A stretch of 64,000 bases of DNA from positions 5,286,501-5,350,500 of the forward strand of contig NZ_CP116304.1 of assembly GCF_028010285.1 (NCBI RefSeq). The letters are read 5' to 3'. Of the stretch, positions 39,012 to 50,270 are shown piece by piece. This DNA comes from Pseudomonas sp. Q1-7 (GTDB lineage Bacteria; Pseudomonadota; Gammaproteobacteria; Pseudomonadales; Pseudomonadaceae). Each line of letters begins with the position of its first letter. Positions within the stretch are counted from its first letter, which is position 1. The notes beneath the pieces are model-generated. The model did no database searches and was not told where the DNA came from. It saw nothing but the letters and a program-made list of their open reading frames with translations. The position numbers and the translations under genes were made by a program.

Positions 39012-39515
39012 TTGCGTACCCCCCATAAAAACCTCTGCCTCGCACTCGCCCTTTCCACAGCACTGCTTTCCGGTTGCGCCAGCATCGTTGGCGATAGCAG
39101 CTACCCCATCGCAGTGTCCAGCACCCCTGGCGGGGCGAGCTTCGAAGTGAAAGACAGCACGGGCAAAGTCGTACATTCCGGCATCACGCCCAGCACCGTG
39201 ACCCTCAAATCCGGCGAAGGCTACTTCGACGGCGCGGAATACACCATCGCGTTCAAGAAAGACGGATACGCTGATCAAGAGGTCAAGCTGGACTCGTCGC
39301 TCAGCGGTTGGTATTGGGGGAACATTCTTTTCGGGGGCCTGATCGGCATGCTGATCGTAGACCCGCTGACCGGCGCGATGTACAAGCTCCCCGAGGAAGC
39401 CAATGCGCAGATGGGCGCGCAACTGGTCGGAGGGGACGCCGGCAAGGACTTGACGCTGCTCACGATCGACCAGCTTCCCGAAGCCCAGCGGGATCAACTG
39501 ATCAGGATCAACTGA
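39012..39515 (+). CDS. Outer-membrane or periplasmic lipoprotein with PEGA-like segment
   Basis: A 167-residue lipoprotein: signal peptide with lipobox LLSGC (Cys22), then a segment YPIAVSSTPGGASFEVKDSTG resembling PEGA-type beta repeats, and a short hydrophobic glycine-rich stretch (WGNILFGGLIGMLIVDPLTG, about residues 100-120) that may associate with membrane. I start at TTG 39012 because AAGGAG (39000-39005) is six bases upstream; the ATG at 39006 touches that site. No enzymatic motif. The gene stands alone, ended by a bidirectional terminator shared with hemE. Function unknown. Confidence 0.85.
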   Translation: MRTPHKNLCLALALSTALLSGCASIVGDSSYPIAVSSTPGGASFEVKDSTGKVVHSGITPSTVTLKSGEGYFDGAEYTIAFKKDGYADQEVKLDSSLSGWYWGNILFGGLIGMLIVDPLTGAMYKLPEEANAQMGAQLVGGDAGKDLTLLTIDQLPEAQRDQLIRIN

Positions 39516-39546
39516 AGAAAAAGGCCGCGATCGCGGCCTTTTTCTT
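39515..39546. terminator. Bidirectional intrinsic terminator between lipoprotein gene and hemE
   Basis: A 32-base perfect palindrome: GGCCGCG/CGCGGCC core flanked by A-rich and T-rich arms, giving a T-run on both strands. It begins within the last base of the lipoprotein stop and ends 11 bases before the hemE stop, so it can end both convergent transcripts. Confidence 0.92.
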
Positions 39547-39557
39547 TTGGAACGGCT

Positions 39558-40625
39558 TCAGCCGTGATACTGCGCCGACAGCTCGTGCACCGCTTCGAAG
39601 AAGGCACCGGCGTGGGCCGGGTCGACTTCCGGGGTGATGCCGTGGCCAAGGTTGAACACATGGCCCGAACCCTCACCGTAGGCGGCGAGGATACGCCCCA
39701 CCTCAGCACGGATCGCCGCCGGATTGGCATGGAGCACCGCCGGGTCCATGTTGCCCTGCAGCGCCACCTTGGCGCCGACGCGGGAGCGGGCGCTGCCGAT
39801 GTCGCAGGTCCAGTCCAGGCCCAGGGCCTCGGCGCCGGTGTCGGCCATGGACTCCAGCCAGAGCCCACCCCCCTTGGTGAACAGGATGACCGGCACGCGC
39901 CGGCCGTCGTGTTCGCGAATCAGGCCGTCGACGATCTTCTTCATGTAGGCCAGGGAGAACGTCTGGTAGGCTGCCGCCGACAGGCTGCCGCCCCAGGAAT
40001 CGAAAATCTGCACGGCCTGGGCACCCGCCCTGATCTGGCCATTGAGGTAGACGGTCACCGCCTGGGCCAGCTTGTCCAGCAGGGCGTGCATGGCCTGGGG
40101 GTTGTCATAGAGCATGGCCTTGGACTTGCGGAAGTCGCGGCTGGAGCCCCCTTCGACCATGTAAGTGGCCAGGGTCCAGGGGCTGCCGGAGAAGCCGATC
40201 AGCGGTACGCGGCCATTCAGCTCGCGACGGATCTTGCTCACCGTCTCCATGACGTAGCCCAGATCCTTCTCCGGGTCCGGGATCGGCAGCGCGTCGATAT
40301 CCGCCAGGCTGCTCACCACTTTTTTGAAACGCGGACCTTCACCCGTCTCGAAGTACAGGCCCTGGCCCATGGCGTCGGGAATGGTGAGGATGTCGGAGAA
40401 GAGGATGGCCGCATCCAGTTGCGGGTAGCGATCCAGGGGCTGCACGGTGACTTCGCAGGCCAGCTCGGGGTTCTTCATCAGGCTGACGAAGTCGCCGGCC
40501 TTGGCGCGGGTGGCGCGGTACTCCGGCAGGTAACGACCGGCCTGGCGCATCATCCAGACAGGAGTGACGTCGACTGGCTGCTTCAGCAGCGCACGGAGGA
40601 AGCGGTCGTTCTTCAGGGCGGTCAT
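39558..40625 (-). CDS. hemE: Uroporphyrinogen decarboxylase HemE
   Basis: A 355-residue enzyme converting uroporphyrinogen III to coproporphyrinogen III in haem and porphyrin synthesis. Start ATG 40625 gives [19 protein letters not shown], the usual N-terminus; an open extension of 19 codons upstream overlaps non-coding sequence. Signatures: [16 protein letters not shown] (substrate-binding arginines), [14 protein letters not shown] (essential Asp), and [16 protein letters not shown]. Length is exactly that of Pseudomonas HemE. Separated from gltD by a terminator hairpin, so probably independently transcribed. Confidence 0.97.
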   Translation of the reverse strand: MTALKNDRFLRALLKQPVDVTPVWMMRQAGRYLPEYRATRAKAGDFVSLMKNPELACEVTVQPLDRYPQLDAAILFSDILTIPDAMGQGLYFETGEGPRFKKVVSSLADIDALPIPDPEKDLGYVMETVSKIRRELNGRVPLIGFSGSPWTLATYMVEGGSSRDFRKSKAMLYDNPQAMHALLDKLAQAVTVYLNGQIRAGAQAVQIFDSWGGSLSAAAYQTFSLAYMKKIVDGLIREHDGRRVPVILFTKGGGLWLESMADTGAEALGLDWTCDIGSARSRVGAKVALQGNMDPAVLHANPAAIRAEVGRILAAYGEGSGHVFNLGHGITPEVDPAHAGAFFEAVHELSAQYHG

Positions 40626-40673
40626 GGCAGGATTCCGGCAAAAAAGTGCGGGCATTTTCGCAAAGCCCAACGC

Positions 40674-40701
40674 AAAAGGCACGGCGGGTGCCGTGCCTTT
40701 T
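40674..40701 (-). terminator. Intrinsic terminator of gltBD
   Basis: Twelve-base perfect stem (40674-40685 with 40690-40701) around a GGGT loop, giving TTTT on the minus strand. It lies between the gltD stop and the hemE start, reading in the direction of gltD. Confidence 0.85.
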
Positions 40702-40740
40702 GTCTATCGCGACCATTTGCCGCGTCGCGGACCCCGCATC

Positions 40741-40767
40741 GATGGGTATCGCTACGCTCGACCCATC
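40741..40767. repeat. Dispersed-type inverted repeat between gltD and its terminator
   Basis: GATGGGT (40741-40747) and ACCCATC (40761-40767) flank ATCGCTACGCTCG. This GGATGGGT...GCGTAGCG...ACCCATC pattern is a common intergenic repeat in Pseudomonas and other proteobacteria. One copy in this window. Confidence 0.6.
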
Positions 40768-40783
40768 CTACGGAAACTCCGGA

Positions 40784-42238
<1,455 letters not shown>

Positions 42239-45200
42239 TCATTGCGGGTTGGCACGGGTGCTGGAAAGCAGCGACGCGAGGCTCGCGGCCTTCGGCTTGA
42301 CCAGCCAGAACTTGCGCAGGTAATCGTCCAGGTTTTCCAGCAGGTGGGCACCCCAGTCGCTGGAGCTTTCCTTGACGTACTCCACCAGCACGCTGTGCAG
42401 GTGGCTGCGGTAGGCCTCCATGGACTCGTTGCTGATGCGCTGGATTTCCACCAGTTCGTGGTTCACCCGGTCGACGAAGCTGTTGTCCTGGTCGAGCACA
42501 TAGGCGAAGCCGCCGGTCATGCCGGAACCGAAGTTGTAGCCGGTCCTGCCGAGCACGCAAACGAAACCGCCGGTCATGTATTCGCAGCAGTGGTCGCCAG
42601 TGCCTTCCACCACCGCGTGGGCGCCGGAGTTACGCACGGCGAAGCGCTCGCCGGCGGTACCCGCGGCGAACAGCTTGCCGCCGGTGGCGCCGTAGAGGCA
42701 GGTGTTGCCGACGATGGCCGATTCCTGGCTCTTGTACGGGCTGCCCTTCGGCGGGGTGATTACCACCTTGCCGCCGGTCATGCCCTTGCCCACGTAGTCG
42801 TTGGCATCGCCTTCCAAGTACAGGTGCAGACCGCCGGCGTTCCACACACCGAAGCTCTGCCCGGCGGTGCCCTTGAAGCGGAAGGTCACCGGGTTGTCCT
42901 TCATGCCCTGGTTGCCATGGCGACGGGCGATCTCGCCGGAGATGCGCGCGCCGATGGAGCGGTCGCAGTTGCCGATCTCGAGGTCGTAGCAGCCACCAGT
43001 CTTGCCTTCCACGGCGGCCTTGGCGATGTCCCACATCTTCTCGGCCAGCAGGCCCGGGTCGAAGGGTGGGTTCTTCTCGACCTGGCAGAACTGCGGCTTG
43101 TCGGCGGGCACATGGTCGCTGCCCAGCAGCGGGCTGAGGTCGAGGAAGCCCTGCTTGGCGGTATCGCCCGGCAGCATTTCCAGCAGGTCGGTGCGGCCGA
43201 TCAGCTCGCTCAGGCTGCGCACGCCCAGCTTGGCCAGCCACTCACGGGTTTCCTCGGCGATGTAGGTGAAGAAGTTCATCACCATTTCGACGGTGCCGAT
43301 GAAGTGGTCCTTGCGCAGCTTGTCGTTCTGGGTAGCGACGCCGGTGGCGCAGTTGTTCAGGTGGCAGATACGCAGGTACTTGCAGCCCAGGGCGATCATC
43401 GGCGCAGTGCCGAAGCCGAAGCTCTCGGCGCCGAGGATGGCCGCCTTGATCACGTCCAGGCCGGTCTTCAGGCCGCCGTCGGTCTGTACCCGCACCTTGC
43501 CGCGCAGGTCGTTACCGCGCAGGGTCTGGTGGGTTTCCGCCAGGCCCAGTTCCCACGGGCTGCCGGCGTACTTGATGGAGGTCAGCGGGGAAGCGCCGGT
43601 ACCGCCGTCGTAACCGGAGATGGTGATCAGGTCGGCATAGGCCTTGGCCACGCCAGCAGCGATGGTGCCAACGCCGGCTTCGGCCACCAGCTTCACCGAC
43701 ACCAGCGCCTGCGGGTTGACCTGCTTGAGGTCATAGATCAGCTGGGCCAAGTCTTCGATGGAGTAGATGTCGTGGTGCGGCGGCGGCGAAATCAGGGTCA
43801 CGCCGGGCACCGCGTAACGCAGGCGGGCGATCAGGCCGTTGACCTTGCCACCGGGCAACTGGCCGCCTTCGCCGGGCTTGGCGCCCTGGGCCACCTTGAT
43901 CTGCAGCACTTCGGCGTTGACCAGGTATTCCGGGGTGACGCCGAAACGGCCGGTAGCCACCTGCTTGATCTTGGAGCTCTTCAGCGTGCCGTAGCGGGCC
44001 GGGTCTTCGCCACCCTCACCGGAGTTGGAGCGGCCGCCCAGACGGTTCATGGCTTCGGCCAGGGCTTCGTGGGCCTCCGGGGACAAGGCGCCCAGGGAGA
44101 TACCGGCGGCGTCGAAGCGTTTGAAGATGGCTTCCAGCGGTTCGATTTCATCCAGCGGCAGCGGCTGCTCGACGGTCTTCACCTTGAGCAGGTCGCGGAG
44201 CATCGACACCGGACGGTTGTCCACCAGTGCGGTGTATTCCTTGAACTTCTCGTAATTGCCCTGCTGCACGGCCGCCTGCAGGGTATTCACCACGTCGGGG
44301 TTGTAGGCGTGGTACTCGCCGCCGTAGACGAATTTCAGCAGGCCGCCCTGCTGGATCGGCTTGCGGTTGTTCCAGGCCTCGAACGCCAGCAGCTTCTGCT
44401 CGGCTTCGAGGTCGACGAATCGCGCGCCCTTGATACGGCTGGCGACGCCGCGGAAGGCGAGGTCGACCACTTCCTCGGACAGGCCCACGGCCTCGAACAG
44501 CTGGGCGCCGCGGTAGGAGGCGATGGTGGAGATGCCCATCTTCGAGAGGATCTTCAGCAGGCCCTTGGAGATGCCCTTGCGGTAGTGCTTGAAGACTTCG
44601 TAGAGGTCACCCAGCACTTCGCCGGTGCGAATCAGGTCGGCCAGCACTTCGTAGGCGAGGAAGGGGTACACAGCGGAAGCGCCGAAGCCCACCAGCACGG
44701 CGAAATGGTGCGGGTCGCGGGCGGTGGCGGTTTCCACCAGGATGTTGCAGTCGCAACGCAGGCCCTTCTCCACCAGGCGGTGATGCACGGCGCCGACGGC
44801 CAGGGAGGCGTGGGCCGGCAGCTTGCCGGGGGCGATATGGCGGTCGGTCAGGACCAGCAGGACCTTACCGGCGCGCACGGCTTCCTCGGCCTGGTCGGCC
44901 ATGTTGCGCACGGCCGCTTCGAGGCCGAGGCTCTCGTCGTAGTTCAGGTCGATGATGTGTCGCTCGAAACCCGGGCGGTCCAGGCTCATCAGCGCACGCC
45001 ACTTGGCCGGGGAGATCACCGGGCTGCTGAGGATCACGCGGGTGGCGTGCTCCGGAGACTCGCTGAAGATGTTTCGTTCGGCGCCCAGGCAGATTTCCAG
45101 GGACATCACGATGGCTTCGCGCAGCGGGTCGATCGGCGGGTTGGTCACCTGCGCGAACTGCTGGCGGAAGTAATCGAAGGGCGAGCGCACGCGCTGGGAC

Positions 45201-46684
45201 AGCACGGCCATGGGGGTATCGTCGCCCATGGAGCCCACGGCTTCCTGGCCCTGCTCGGCCAGCGGGCGCAGTACCTGGTCACGCTCCTCGAAGGTGACCT
45301 GGAACATCTTCATGTACTGCTTGAGCTGGTCGCTGTCGTAGCTGGCCACGCCGTGGTCGTCGTCCAGCTTGGCCTGGATGCGCACGGCGCTCTGGCGCAA
45401 CCACTGCTTGTAGGGGTGGCGCGACTTCAGGCGGCTGTCGATGTCTTCGGTATTGAGGACCTGGCCGGTCTCGGTATCCACGGCGAGGATCTGGCCCGGG
45501 CCGACACGACCCTTGGCGATGACCTCTTCCGGCTTGTAATCCCACACGCCGATTTCCGAGGCGAGGGTGATGTAGCCGTTCTTGGTGGTGACCCAGCGCG
45601 CCGGACGCAGGCCGTTGCGGTCCAACAGGCAGACGGCATAGCGACCGTCGGTGAGCACGACGCCAGCCGGGCCGTCCCAGGGCTCCATGTGCATGGAGTT
45701 GTATTCGTAGAAGGCGCGCAGGTCGGCATCCATGGTTTCCATGTTCTGCCAGGCCGGCGGGATGATCATGCGCACGCCGCGGAACAGGTCGATGCCGCCG
45801 GTGACCATCAGCTCGAGCATGTTGTCCATGCTCGAGGAGTCGGAACCCACGCGGTTGACCAGCGGGCCCAGTTCATCGATATCCGGCAGTTGCTCGTTGG
45901 CAAACTTGGTGCGGCGGGCCACGGCCCAGTTGCGGTTACCGGTGATGGTGTTGATCTCGCCATTGTGGGCGAGGAAGCGGAAGGGCTGCGCCAGCGGCCA
46001 CTTCGGCAGGGTGTTGGTGGAGAAGCGCTGGTGGAAGACGCAGATGGCGGTCTGCAGGCGTTCGTCACCCAGATCCGGGTAGAACTGCTGCAGGTCGGCC
46101 GGCATCATCAGGCCTTTGTAGATGATGGTCTTGTGGGAAAAGCTGCAGATGTAGTGGTCGGCGTCCGCGGCGTTGGCCACGGAGGAACGGCGACGGGCGC
46201 TGAACAGCTTGACTGCCATTTCCTGGTCACCCAGGCCTTCACCGCCGATGAACACCTGCTCGATCTGCGGCAGGCGCTCCAGGGCCAAGCGGCCAAGGAC
46301 ACTGGTGTCCACGGGGACCTTGCGCCACCCGATCAGCTGCAGGCCGGCACGCTCGATCTCGCGGTTCATGTTCTCGCGAGCCGCTTCGGCGCGAGCCGGG
46401 TTCTGGTTGAAGAACACCATGCCGACGGCGTACTGGGCAGGCAGGTCGGCCCCGAAGGTTTCCTTGGCGATCGCACGCAGGAAAAGGTCGGGTTTCTGGA
46501 TCAACAGACCACAACCGTCGCCGGTCTTGCCGTCGGCATTGATGCCGCCGCGGTGGGTCATGCAGGTCAGGGCTTCGATAGCGGTATTCAGGAGATGATG
46601 GCTGGCTTCGCCCTGCATATGGGCGATCAAGCCGAAACCGCAGTTATCCTTGAATTCATCAGGATGGTACAGACCTGCTTTCAT
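42239..46684 (-). CDS. gltB: Glutamate synthase (NADPH) large subunit GltB
   Basis: A 1481-residue flavoprotein. The start ATG 46684 gives [21 protein letters not shown]; processing exposes the catalytic Cys15 of the type II glutaminase domain (residues 15 to about 430). The FMN/synthase domain spans about 830-1220 with [18 protein letters not shown] and a cysteine cluster ([13 protein letters not shown]) for the 3Fe-4S centre. The C-terminal right-handed beta-helix has GxxxG-type glycine repeats ([21 protein letters not shown]). Length agrees with P. aeruginosa GltB (about 1482). An upstream in-frame extension of 19 codons passes through a leader hairpin and is rejected. Together with GlnE it marks nitrogen-assimilation control. 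Confidence 0.97.
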   Translation of the reverse strand: MKAGLYHPDEFKDNCGFGLIAHMQGEASHHLLNTAIEALTCMTHRGGINADGKTGDGCGLLIQKPDLFLRAIAKETFGADLPAQYAVGMVFFNQNPARAEAARENMNREIERAGLQLIGWRKVPVDTSVLGRLALERLPQIEQVFIGGEGLGDQEMAVKLFSARRRSSVANAADADHYICSFSHKTIIYKGLMMPADLQQFYPDLGDERLQTAICVFHQRFSTNTLPKWPLAQPFRFLAHNGEINTITGNRNWAVARRTKFANEQLPDIDELGPLVNRVGSDSSSMDNMLELMVTGGIDLFRGVRMIIPPAWQNMETMDADLRAFYEYNSMHMEPWDGPAGVVLTDGRYAVCLLDRNGLRPARWVTTKNGYITLASEIGVWDYKPEEVIAKGRVGPGQILAVDTETGQVLNTEDIDSRLKSRHPYKQWLRQSAVRIQAKLDDDHGVASYDSDQLKQYMKMFQVTFEERDQVLRPLAEQGQEAVGSMGDDTPMAVLSQRVRSPFDYFRQQFAQVTNPPIDPLREAIVMSLEICLGAERNIFSESPEHATRVILSSPVISPAKWRALMSLDRPGFERHIIDLNYDESLGLEAAVRNMADQAEEAVRAGKVLLVLTDRHIAPGKLPAHASLAVGAVHHRLVEKGLRCDCNILVETATARDPHHFAVLVGFGASAVYPFLAYEVLADLIRTGEVLGDLYEVFKHYRKGISKGLLKILSKMGISTIASYRGAQLFEAVGLSEEVVDLAFRGVASRIKGARFVDLEAEQKLLAFEAWNNRKPIQQGGLLKFVYGGEYHAYNPDVVNTLQAAVQQGNYEKFKEYTALVDNRPVSMLRDLLKVKTVEQPLPLDEIEPLEAIFKRFDAAGISLGALSPEAHEALAEAMNRLGGRSNSGEGGEDPARYGTLKSSKIKQVATGRFGVTPEYLVNAEVLQIKVAQGAKPGEGGQLPGGKVNGLIARLRYAVPGVTLISPPPHHDIYSIEDLAQLIYDLKQVNPQALVSVKLVAEAGVGTIAAGVAKAYADLITISGYDGGTGASPLTSIKYAGSPWELGLAETHQTLRGNDLRGKVRVQTDGGLKTGLDVIKAAILGAESFGFGTAPMIALGCKYLRICHLNNCATGVATQNDKLRKDHFIGTVEMVMNFFTYIAEETREWLAKLGVRSLSELIGRTDLLEMLPGDTAKQGFLDLSPLLGSDHVPADKPQFCQVEKNPPFDPGLLAEKMWDIAKAAVEGKTGGCYDLEIGNCDRSIGARISGEIARRHGNQGMKDNPVTFRFKGTAGQSFGVWNAGGLHLYLEGDANDYVGKGMTGGKVVITPPKGSPYKSQESAIVGNTCLYGATGGKLFAAGTAGERFAVRNSGAHAVVEGTGDHCCEYMTGGFVCVLGRTGYNFGSGMTGGFAYVLDQDNSFVDRVNHELVEIQRISNESMEAYRSHLHSVLVEYVKESSSDWGAHLLENLDDYLRKFWLVKPKAASLASLLSSTRANPQ

Positions 46685-46703
46685 AGGGGAACTCTCACCA
46701 GGG

Positions 46704-46723
46704 CTGCCTTCTTTGGAAGGCAG
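46704..46723 (-). promoter_or_regulatory. 5' leader hairpin of gltB
   Basis: Perfect eight-base stem CTGCCTTC/GAAGGCAG with a four-base loop, located 20 bases upstream of the gltB ATG, just before a GGTGAGAG ribosome-binding region. It has no T-run and so is more likely an RNA structure affecting translation or stability. Confidence 0.5.
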
Positions 46724-46797
46724 AATTGCTTTGTAATTCAACCGCTTGTTCTACGCACTGAACTTGCCGCCAGCTTTTGCGTAGGCAAAGGGAGGTC

Positions 46798-46826
46798 ATT
46801 GTACATAGCACATTGGTCCACCACAA
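46798..46826 (-). promoter_or_regulatory. Candidate sigma-70 promoter of gltBD
   Basis: On the minus strand TTGTGG (46821-46826) and TACAAT (46798-46803) are separated by exactly 17 bases, giving a leader of about 105 bases to gltB. Confidence 0.6.
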
Positions 46827-46840
46827 ATCTTAGTGACCAA
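46813..46840. promoter_or_regulatory. Inverted repeat overlapping the gltBD -35 box
   Basis: TTGGTC (46813-46818) and GACCAA (46835-46840) form a spaced inverted repeat around the -35 box, a plausible operator for a dimeric regulator. The regulator is unknown. Confidence 0.4.
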
Positions 46841-46935
46841 CCCGTGAAAGTCGATGTCGCAAAAATGAATGAAGGAACCGGGAGGCCGTGCTAGCGACCA
46901 CCCAGTCAGAAGGCGGGGGATCAGGCTCGCCGGGA

Positions 46936-48582
46936 CTAGCGAGCCATCTCCTTTTGGATGCTGGCGAAGGTTTTCGGCCAGGGTTTATCAGCCTGGACCT
47001 TGGCCGGCAAGGACTTGATCGCAGCCTGGGCGGCGGCCCGGCTGGGGAAACTGCCGTAAGTCACCACATAGAGTGCCTTGCCCTGATACTGCTTCTTGAA
47101 GTAGCGGTACTGACCACCATTCTGCTGCACGAAGGCCTTGGCGCTGCTTTCCGAACTGGTACCGAGCACCTGCAGGGCGAAATGGCTGGCGGCCTGACTG
47201 CGGTACCAGCCATTGCCCGCCCCACCCACGACAACCGCCTCAGGCGCGGGCTTCTCGGCCGGCTTCGCCGCAGCCGGGGTTGGCGCAGGGGCAGGCTTGG
47301 GAGTCGGCACCGAGGCGACCGCCGGCGCAGGAGCGAGCTCCACCGGCTTGGGTGCAGCGGCCGGCGCGGCGGCAATAGGCTGGATCGGTTTCGGCAGCGG
47401 CTGCGGCGACGAAATGGGCTCCACCGGGGCAGTGGGCGCCGGACTGGCAATCGCCCCCTGGGGCGGCGCGACGGTGGTAACGGTCGGCGGTACGCTGGCA
47501 GCGCCTTCGGACGCCGGAGCATCTTCCGGCTCATCCTGGCCGGCCGCCTGGGCCAGCGGTTCCCGGATCACCGGCTGGGCTTCTCCAACCAAAGGCAGCG
47601 GCAACGGCTGGGAGGCCCCCGCGAACTCTACGGCAGGCGCCCCCGCATCGCCCTGAGCGGACGGTTGAGCGGCCGGAGCCTGGCCCAAAGGCAACTGCGC
47701 ACTGGCAGGCGTGTTCGCAACACCAGCCTCATTGCGCCCCTGCATCATCCAGGCGGCAATCACGCCGATGCCGACCACTGCCAGCGCGAGCAGATGCTTT
47801 TTCGGCAAGCTGAAGCCGGCAGCGGATTTGCGCGATGCACCGCGCTCGGCGAGCATCGCTTCGATCATCAGATCGCGCGCCACCTGGTTGATCCCACCGG
47901 GCCAGCCTTCGGACTGCAGATGGATGTCCTCCACCTGCTCGTCACTCAGCAACTCGATGCTGCGCCCGGCGCCTTCAAGGCGCTGGGCAAGGTACTCACG
48001 GGTTTCGTCCGGGCTGTAGGGCTGCAGCTCGATGATATGGAAGCGTTCTTCCCCCTCGGCCAGCGCATCGAGGCGGGCGAGCAGGGAGTCCTCACCGAAC
48101 AGGAACACGTGGGCGCGCGCCTCGACATTCCCCTCGGCCAGGGCCAGCAGGTGATTGAGCGACGCGTCGTCCAGTTCCTCGGCGTCGTCCACCAGGAGAT
48201 ACACCTCCTGCCCGGTCAGGGACAACTGAGCGACCTGAGCGAGGATGGAGCGCACGTCGGCCTGGGCGATGTTCAGCCCCTGGGCGACCTGGCGCAGCAG
48301 ACCACCGGCCTCGGCGGCGTTGCGCGCCGACACGACCAGGCTCTGCACCGCCTGCTTGTTGGTGCTTGCCACCAGGGCCTGGCGCAGCAGCGTCTTACCG
48401 CTACCGTGAGGGCCGCTCACCACCAGCATCAATTGGCTGTAGCGCGCCAGGTGGTGCAACTGGCCCAACACCGGCTTGCGCTGGGCCGGGAAGAACTTGA
48501 AGCCAGGCACCCGCGCCGCGAACGGGTCGTGGGTGAACTGGTAATGACCGAGATAGGCCTCGTCGGCGTGCAGGCTGCTCAT
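46936..48582 (-). CDS. damX: DamX-like cell-division protein (AAA domain plus SPOR)
   Basis: A 548-residue protein with an ExeA/GspA-like AAA+ ATPase domain (residues 1-260; Walker A SGPHGSGKTLLRQ, Walker B VYLLVDDAEEL), a single transmembrane helix (about 275-293, KKHLLALAVVGIGVIAAW), a Pro/Ala-rich periplasmic linker (about 300-465) and a C-terminal SPOR domain (about 470-548, HFALQVLGTSSESSAKAFV) that binds septal denuded peptidoglycan. Encoded directly after aroB with a 9-base gap and part of the pil-aro-damX operon. In Pseudomonas the gene sits in the same place; a role at the division septum is inferred from the SPOR domain. Confidence 0.93.
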   Translation of the reverse strand: MSSLHADEAYLGHYQFTHDPFAARVPGFKFFPAQRKPVLGQLHHLARYSQLMLVVSGPHGSGKTLLRQALVASTNKQAVQSLVVSARNAAEAGGLLRQVAQGLNIAQADVRSILAQVAQLSLTGQEVYLLVDDAEELDDASLNHLLALAEGNVEARAHVFLFGEDSLLARLDALAEGEERFHIIELQPYSPDETREYLAQRLEGAGRSIELLSDEQVEDIHLQSEGWPGGINQVARDLMIEAMLAERGASRKSAAGFSLPKKHLLALAVVGIGVIAAWMMQGRNEAGVANTPASAQLPLGQAPAAQPSAQGDAGAPAVEFAGASQPLPLPLVGEAQPVIREPLAQAAGQDEPEDAPASEGAASVPPTVTTVAPPQGAIASPAPTAPVEPISSPQPLPKPIQPIAAAPAAAPKPVELAPAPAVASVPTPKPAPAPTPAAAKPAEKPAPEAVVVGGAGNGWYRSQAASHFALQVLGTSSESSAKAFVQQNGGQYRYFKKQYQGKALYVVTYGSFPSRAAAQAAIKSLPAKVQADKPWPKTFASIQKEMAR

Positions 48583-48591
48583 GGGGTTCCC

Positions 48592-49695
48592 TTATTCTCC
48601 GAGCTGGTCGGCCAAGGCACGATAATCGGCGGCCAGCGTGGCCTCCAGAACGTCGCGCGGATAATCGGCGGTCACGACGGCTTCGCCAATGCGGCGCAGC
48701 AGCACCAGGCGCAGTTGGCCATCGAGCACCTTCTTGTCTACGGCCATGTGCCGGAGGAAATGTTCCGGCGTCATGTCCACTGGCGGTACGACCGGCAAAC
48801 CGGCACGGCGCAGCAGGCGGATCGCCGCATCGCGCTCGTCGGTAGAAATCCAGCCCAGGCGACTGGACATCTCCAGGGCCATGACGGTACCCGTCGATAC
48901 CGCTTCGCCGTGCAGCCAGGTGCCGTAGCCCATGTGGGTTTCGATGGCGTGGCCGAAGGTATGCCCCAGGTTGAGAATGGCGCGCAGCCCGGACTCCCGC
49001 TCATCGACCCCGACCACCCGCGCCTTCGCGGCACAGGAGCGCTCAATGGCTTCGGTCAGGGCACTGGCATCGAGACCGCGCAAAGCCGTCATCTTCTCGT
49101 CCAGCCAGGGCAGGAAAGGTTCGTCACAGATCAGCCCATACTTGATCACTTCGGCCAGGCCGGCGGACAACTCGCGCACCGGCAGTGTGCGCAGGCTGTC
49201 GGTATCGATGATCACCGCCTTGGGCTGATAGAAGGCACCGACCATGTTCTTGCCCAGCGGGTGGTTGATGCCGGTCTTTCCACCGACCGAGGAGTCCACC
49301 TGGGACAACAGGGTGGTGGGCACCTGGATGAAGTCCACGCCGCGCTGGTAGCAGGCAGCAGCGAAGCCGGCCATGTCGCCGATCACGCCACCGCCCAGTG
49401 CGATGACGGTGGTGCGCCGGTCGTGCCGGGCGCCGAGCAGCGCGTCGAAGATCAGTTGCAGGGTTTCCCAGTTCTTATAGGCCTCACCATCCGGCAGCAC
49501 GATGGGCAGCACGGAATAGCTCTGGAGTGTCCGGGTCAGGGTCTCGAGGTAAAGGGGCGCCACTGTCTCATTGGTGACGATGGCCACCTGCCGACCGGCA
49601 ATGTGCGGCGTGAAAAGCTCCGGCTGCGACAGCAGACCGGCACCTATATGGATGGGATAGCTACGCTCGCCAAGATCGACCTGAAGTGTCCGCAT
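48592..49695 (-). CDS. aroB: 3-dehydroquinate synthase AroB
   Basis: A 367-residue NAD- and zinc/cobalt-dependent enzyme that converts DAHP to 3-dehydroquinate, second step of the shikimate pathway. [34 protein letters not shown] (NAD-binding), [18 protein letters not shown] (active site) and [11 protein letters not shown] with metal-ligand histidines are all present. It is 51 bases downstream of aroK, which encodes a later step of the same pathway. Confidence 0.97.
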   Translation of the reverse strand: MRTLQVDLGERSYPIHIGAGLLSQPELFTPHIAGRQVAIVTNETVAPLYLETLTRTLQSYSVLPIVLPDGEAYKNWETLQLIFDALLGARHDRRTTVIALGGGVIGDMAGFAAACYQRGVDFIQVPTTLLSQVDSSVGGKTGINHPLGKNMVGAFYQPKAVIIDTDSLRTLPVRELSAGLAEVIKYGLICDEPFLPWLDEKMTALRGLDASALTEAIERSCAAKARVVGVDERESGLRAILNLGHTFGHAIETHMGYGTWLHGEAVSTGTVMALEMSSRLGWISTDERDAAIRLLRRAGLPVVPPVDMTPEHFLRHMAVDKKVLDGQLRLVLLRRIGEAVVTADYPRDVLEATLAADYRALADQLGE

Positions 49696-49746
49696 GGGGC
49701 CCCCGATATAAAAAGGGCTAAAGGATAGCGCAGTTCCGCCTGCGCT

Positions 49747-50265
49747 TTAACGGGGCGGCAGCGCCTGCAGGCGCGTGAGTATTTCCTGCACCACCAAGCG
49801 CGGCGGCCGCTCGTCCGTTTCGATGATGATGTCGGCGATTTCACGGTAGAGCGGATCGCGGATCGCCATCAGGTCACGCAGGACCTTTCCCGGATCGGCC
49901 GAGCGTAGCAGCGGTCGATTGCGATCACGGGCCGTCCTTTCGACCTGCTGCTCCACCGAGGTGTGCAGGTAGACGACCCGGCCGCCACAACGTAACGCCT
50001 GGCGATTGGCGGGGCGCAGGACAGCGCCACCACCGGTCGCCAGGACAACACCGTCCTGCTCGCAGAGCTCTTCGATCATCGCCTGTTCGCGATCGCGAAA
50101 ACCCTGCTCACCCTCGACGTCGAATATCCACGGGATATTCGCTCCGGTGCGCTGTTCGATTTCCTTATCGGAGTCCTTGAAGGGAAGACGCAGTTCTTTG
50201 GCAAGCAAACGCCCGATGGTGCTTTTTCCTGCCCCCATCGGGCCGATCAGAATCAAATTACGCAC
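49747..50265 (-). CDS. aroK: Shikimate kinase AroK
   Basis: A 172-residue nucleoside monophosphate kinase-fold enzyme that phosphorylates shikimate at O-3. [20 protein letters not shown] is the Walker [14 protein letters not shown] holds the shikimate-binding DxD region, [12 protein letters not shown] the GGG substrate loop and RDRNRPLL the mobile lid. Located 5 bases after the pilQ stop, so it is co-transcribed with the pilus genes as in other Pseudomonas. Confidence 0.97.
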   Translation of the reverse strand: MRNLILIGPMGAGKSTIGRLLAKELRLPFKDSDKEIEQRTGANIPWIFDVEGEQGFRDREQAMIEELCEQDGVVLATGGGAVLRPANRQALRCGGRVVYLHTSVEQQVERTARDRNRPLLRSADPGKVLRDLMAIRDPLYREIADIIIETDERPPRLVVQEILTRLQALPPR

Positions 50266-50270
50266 CGATA

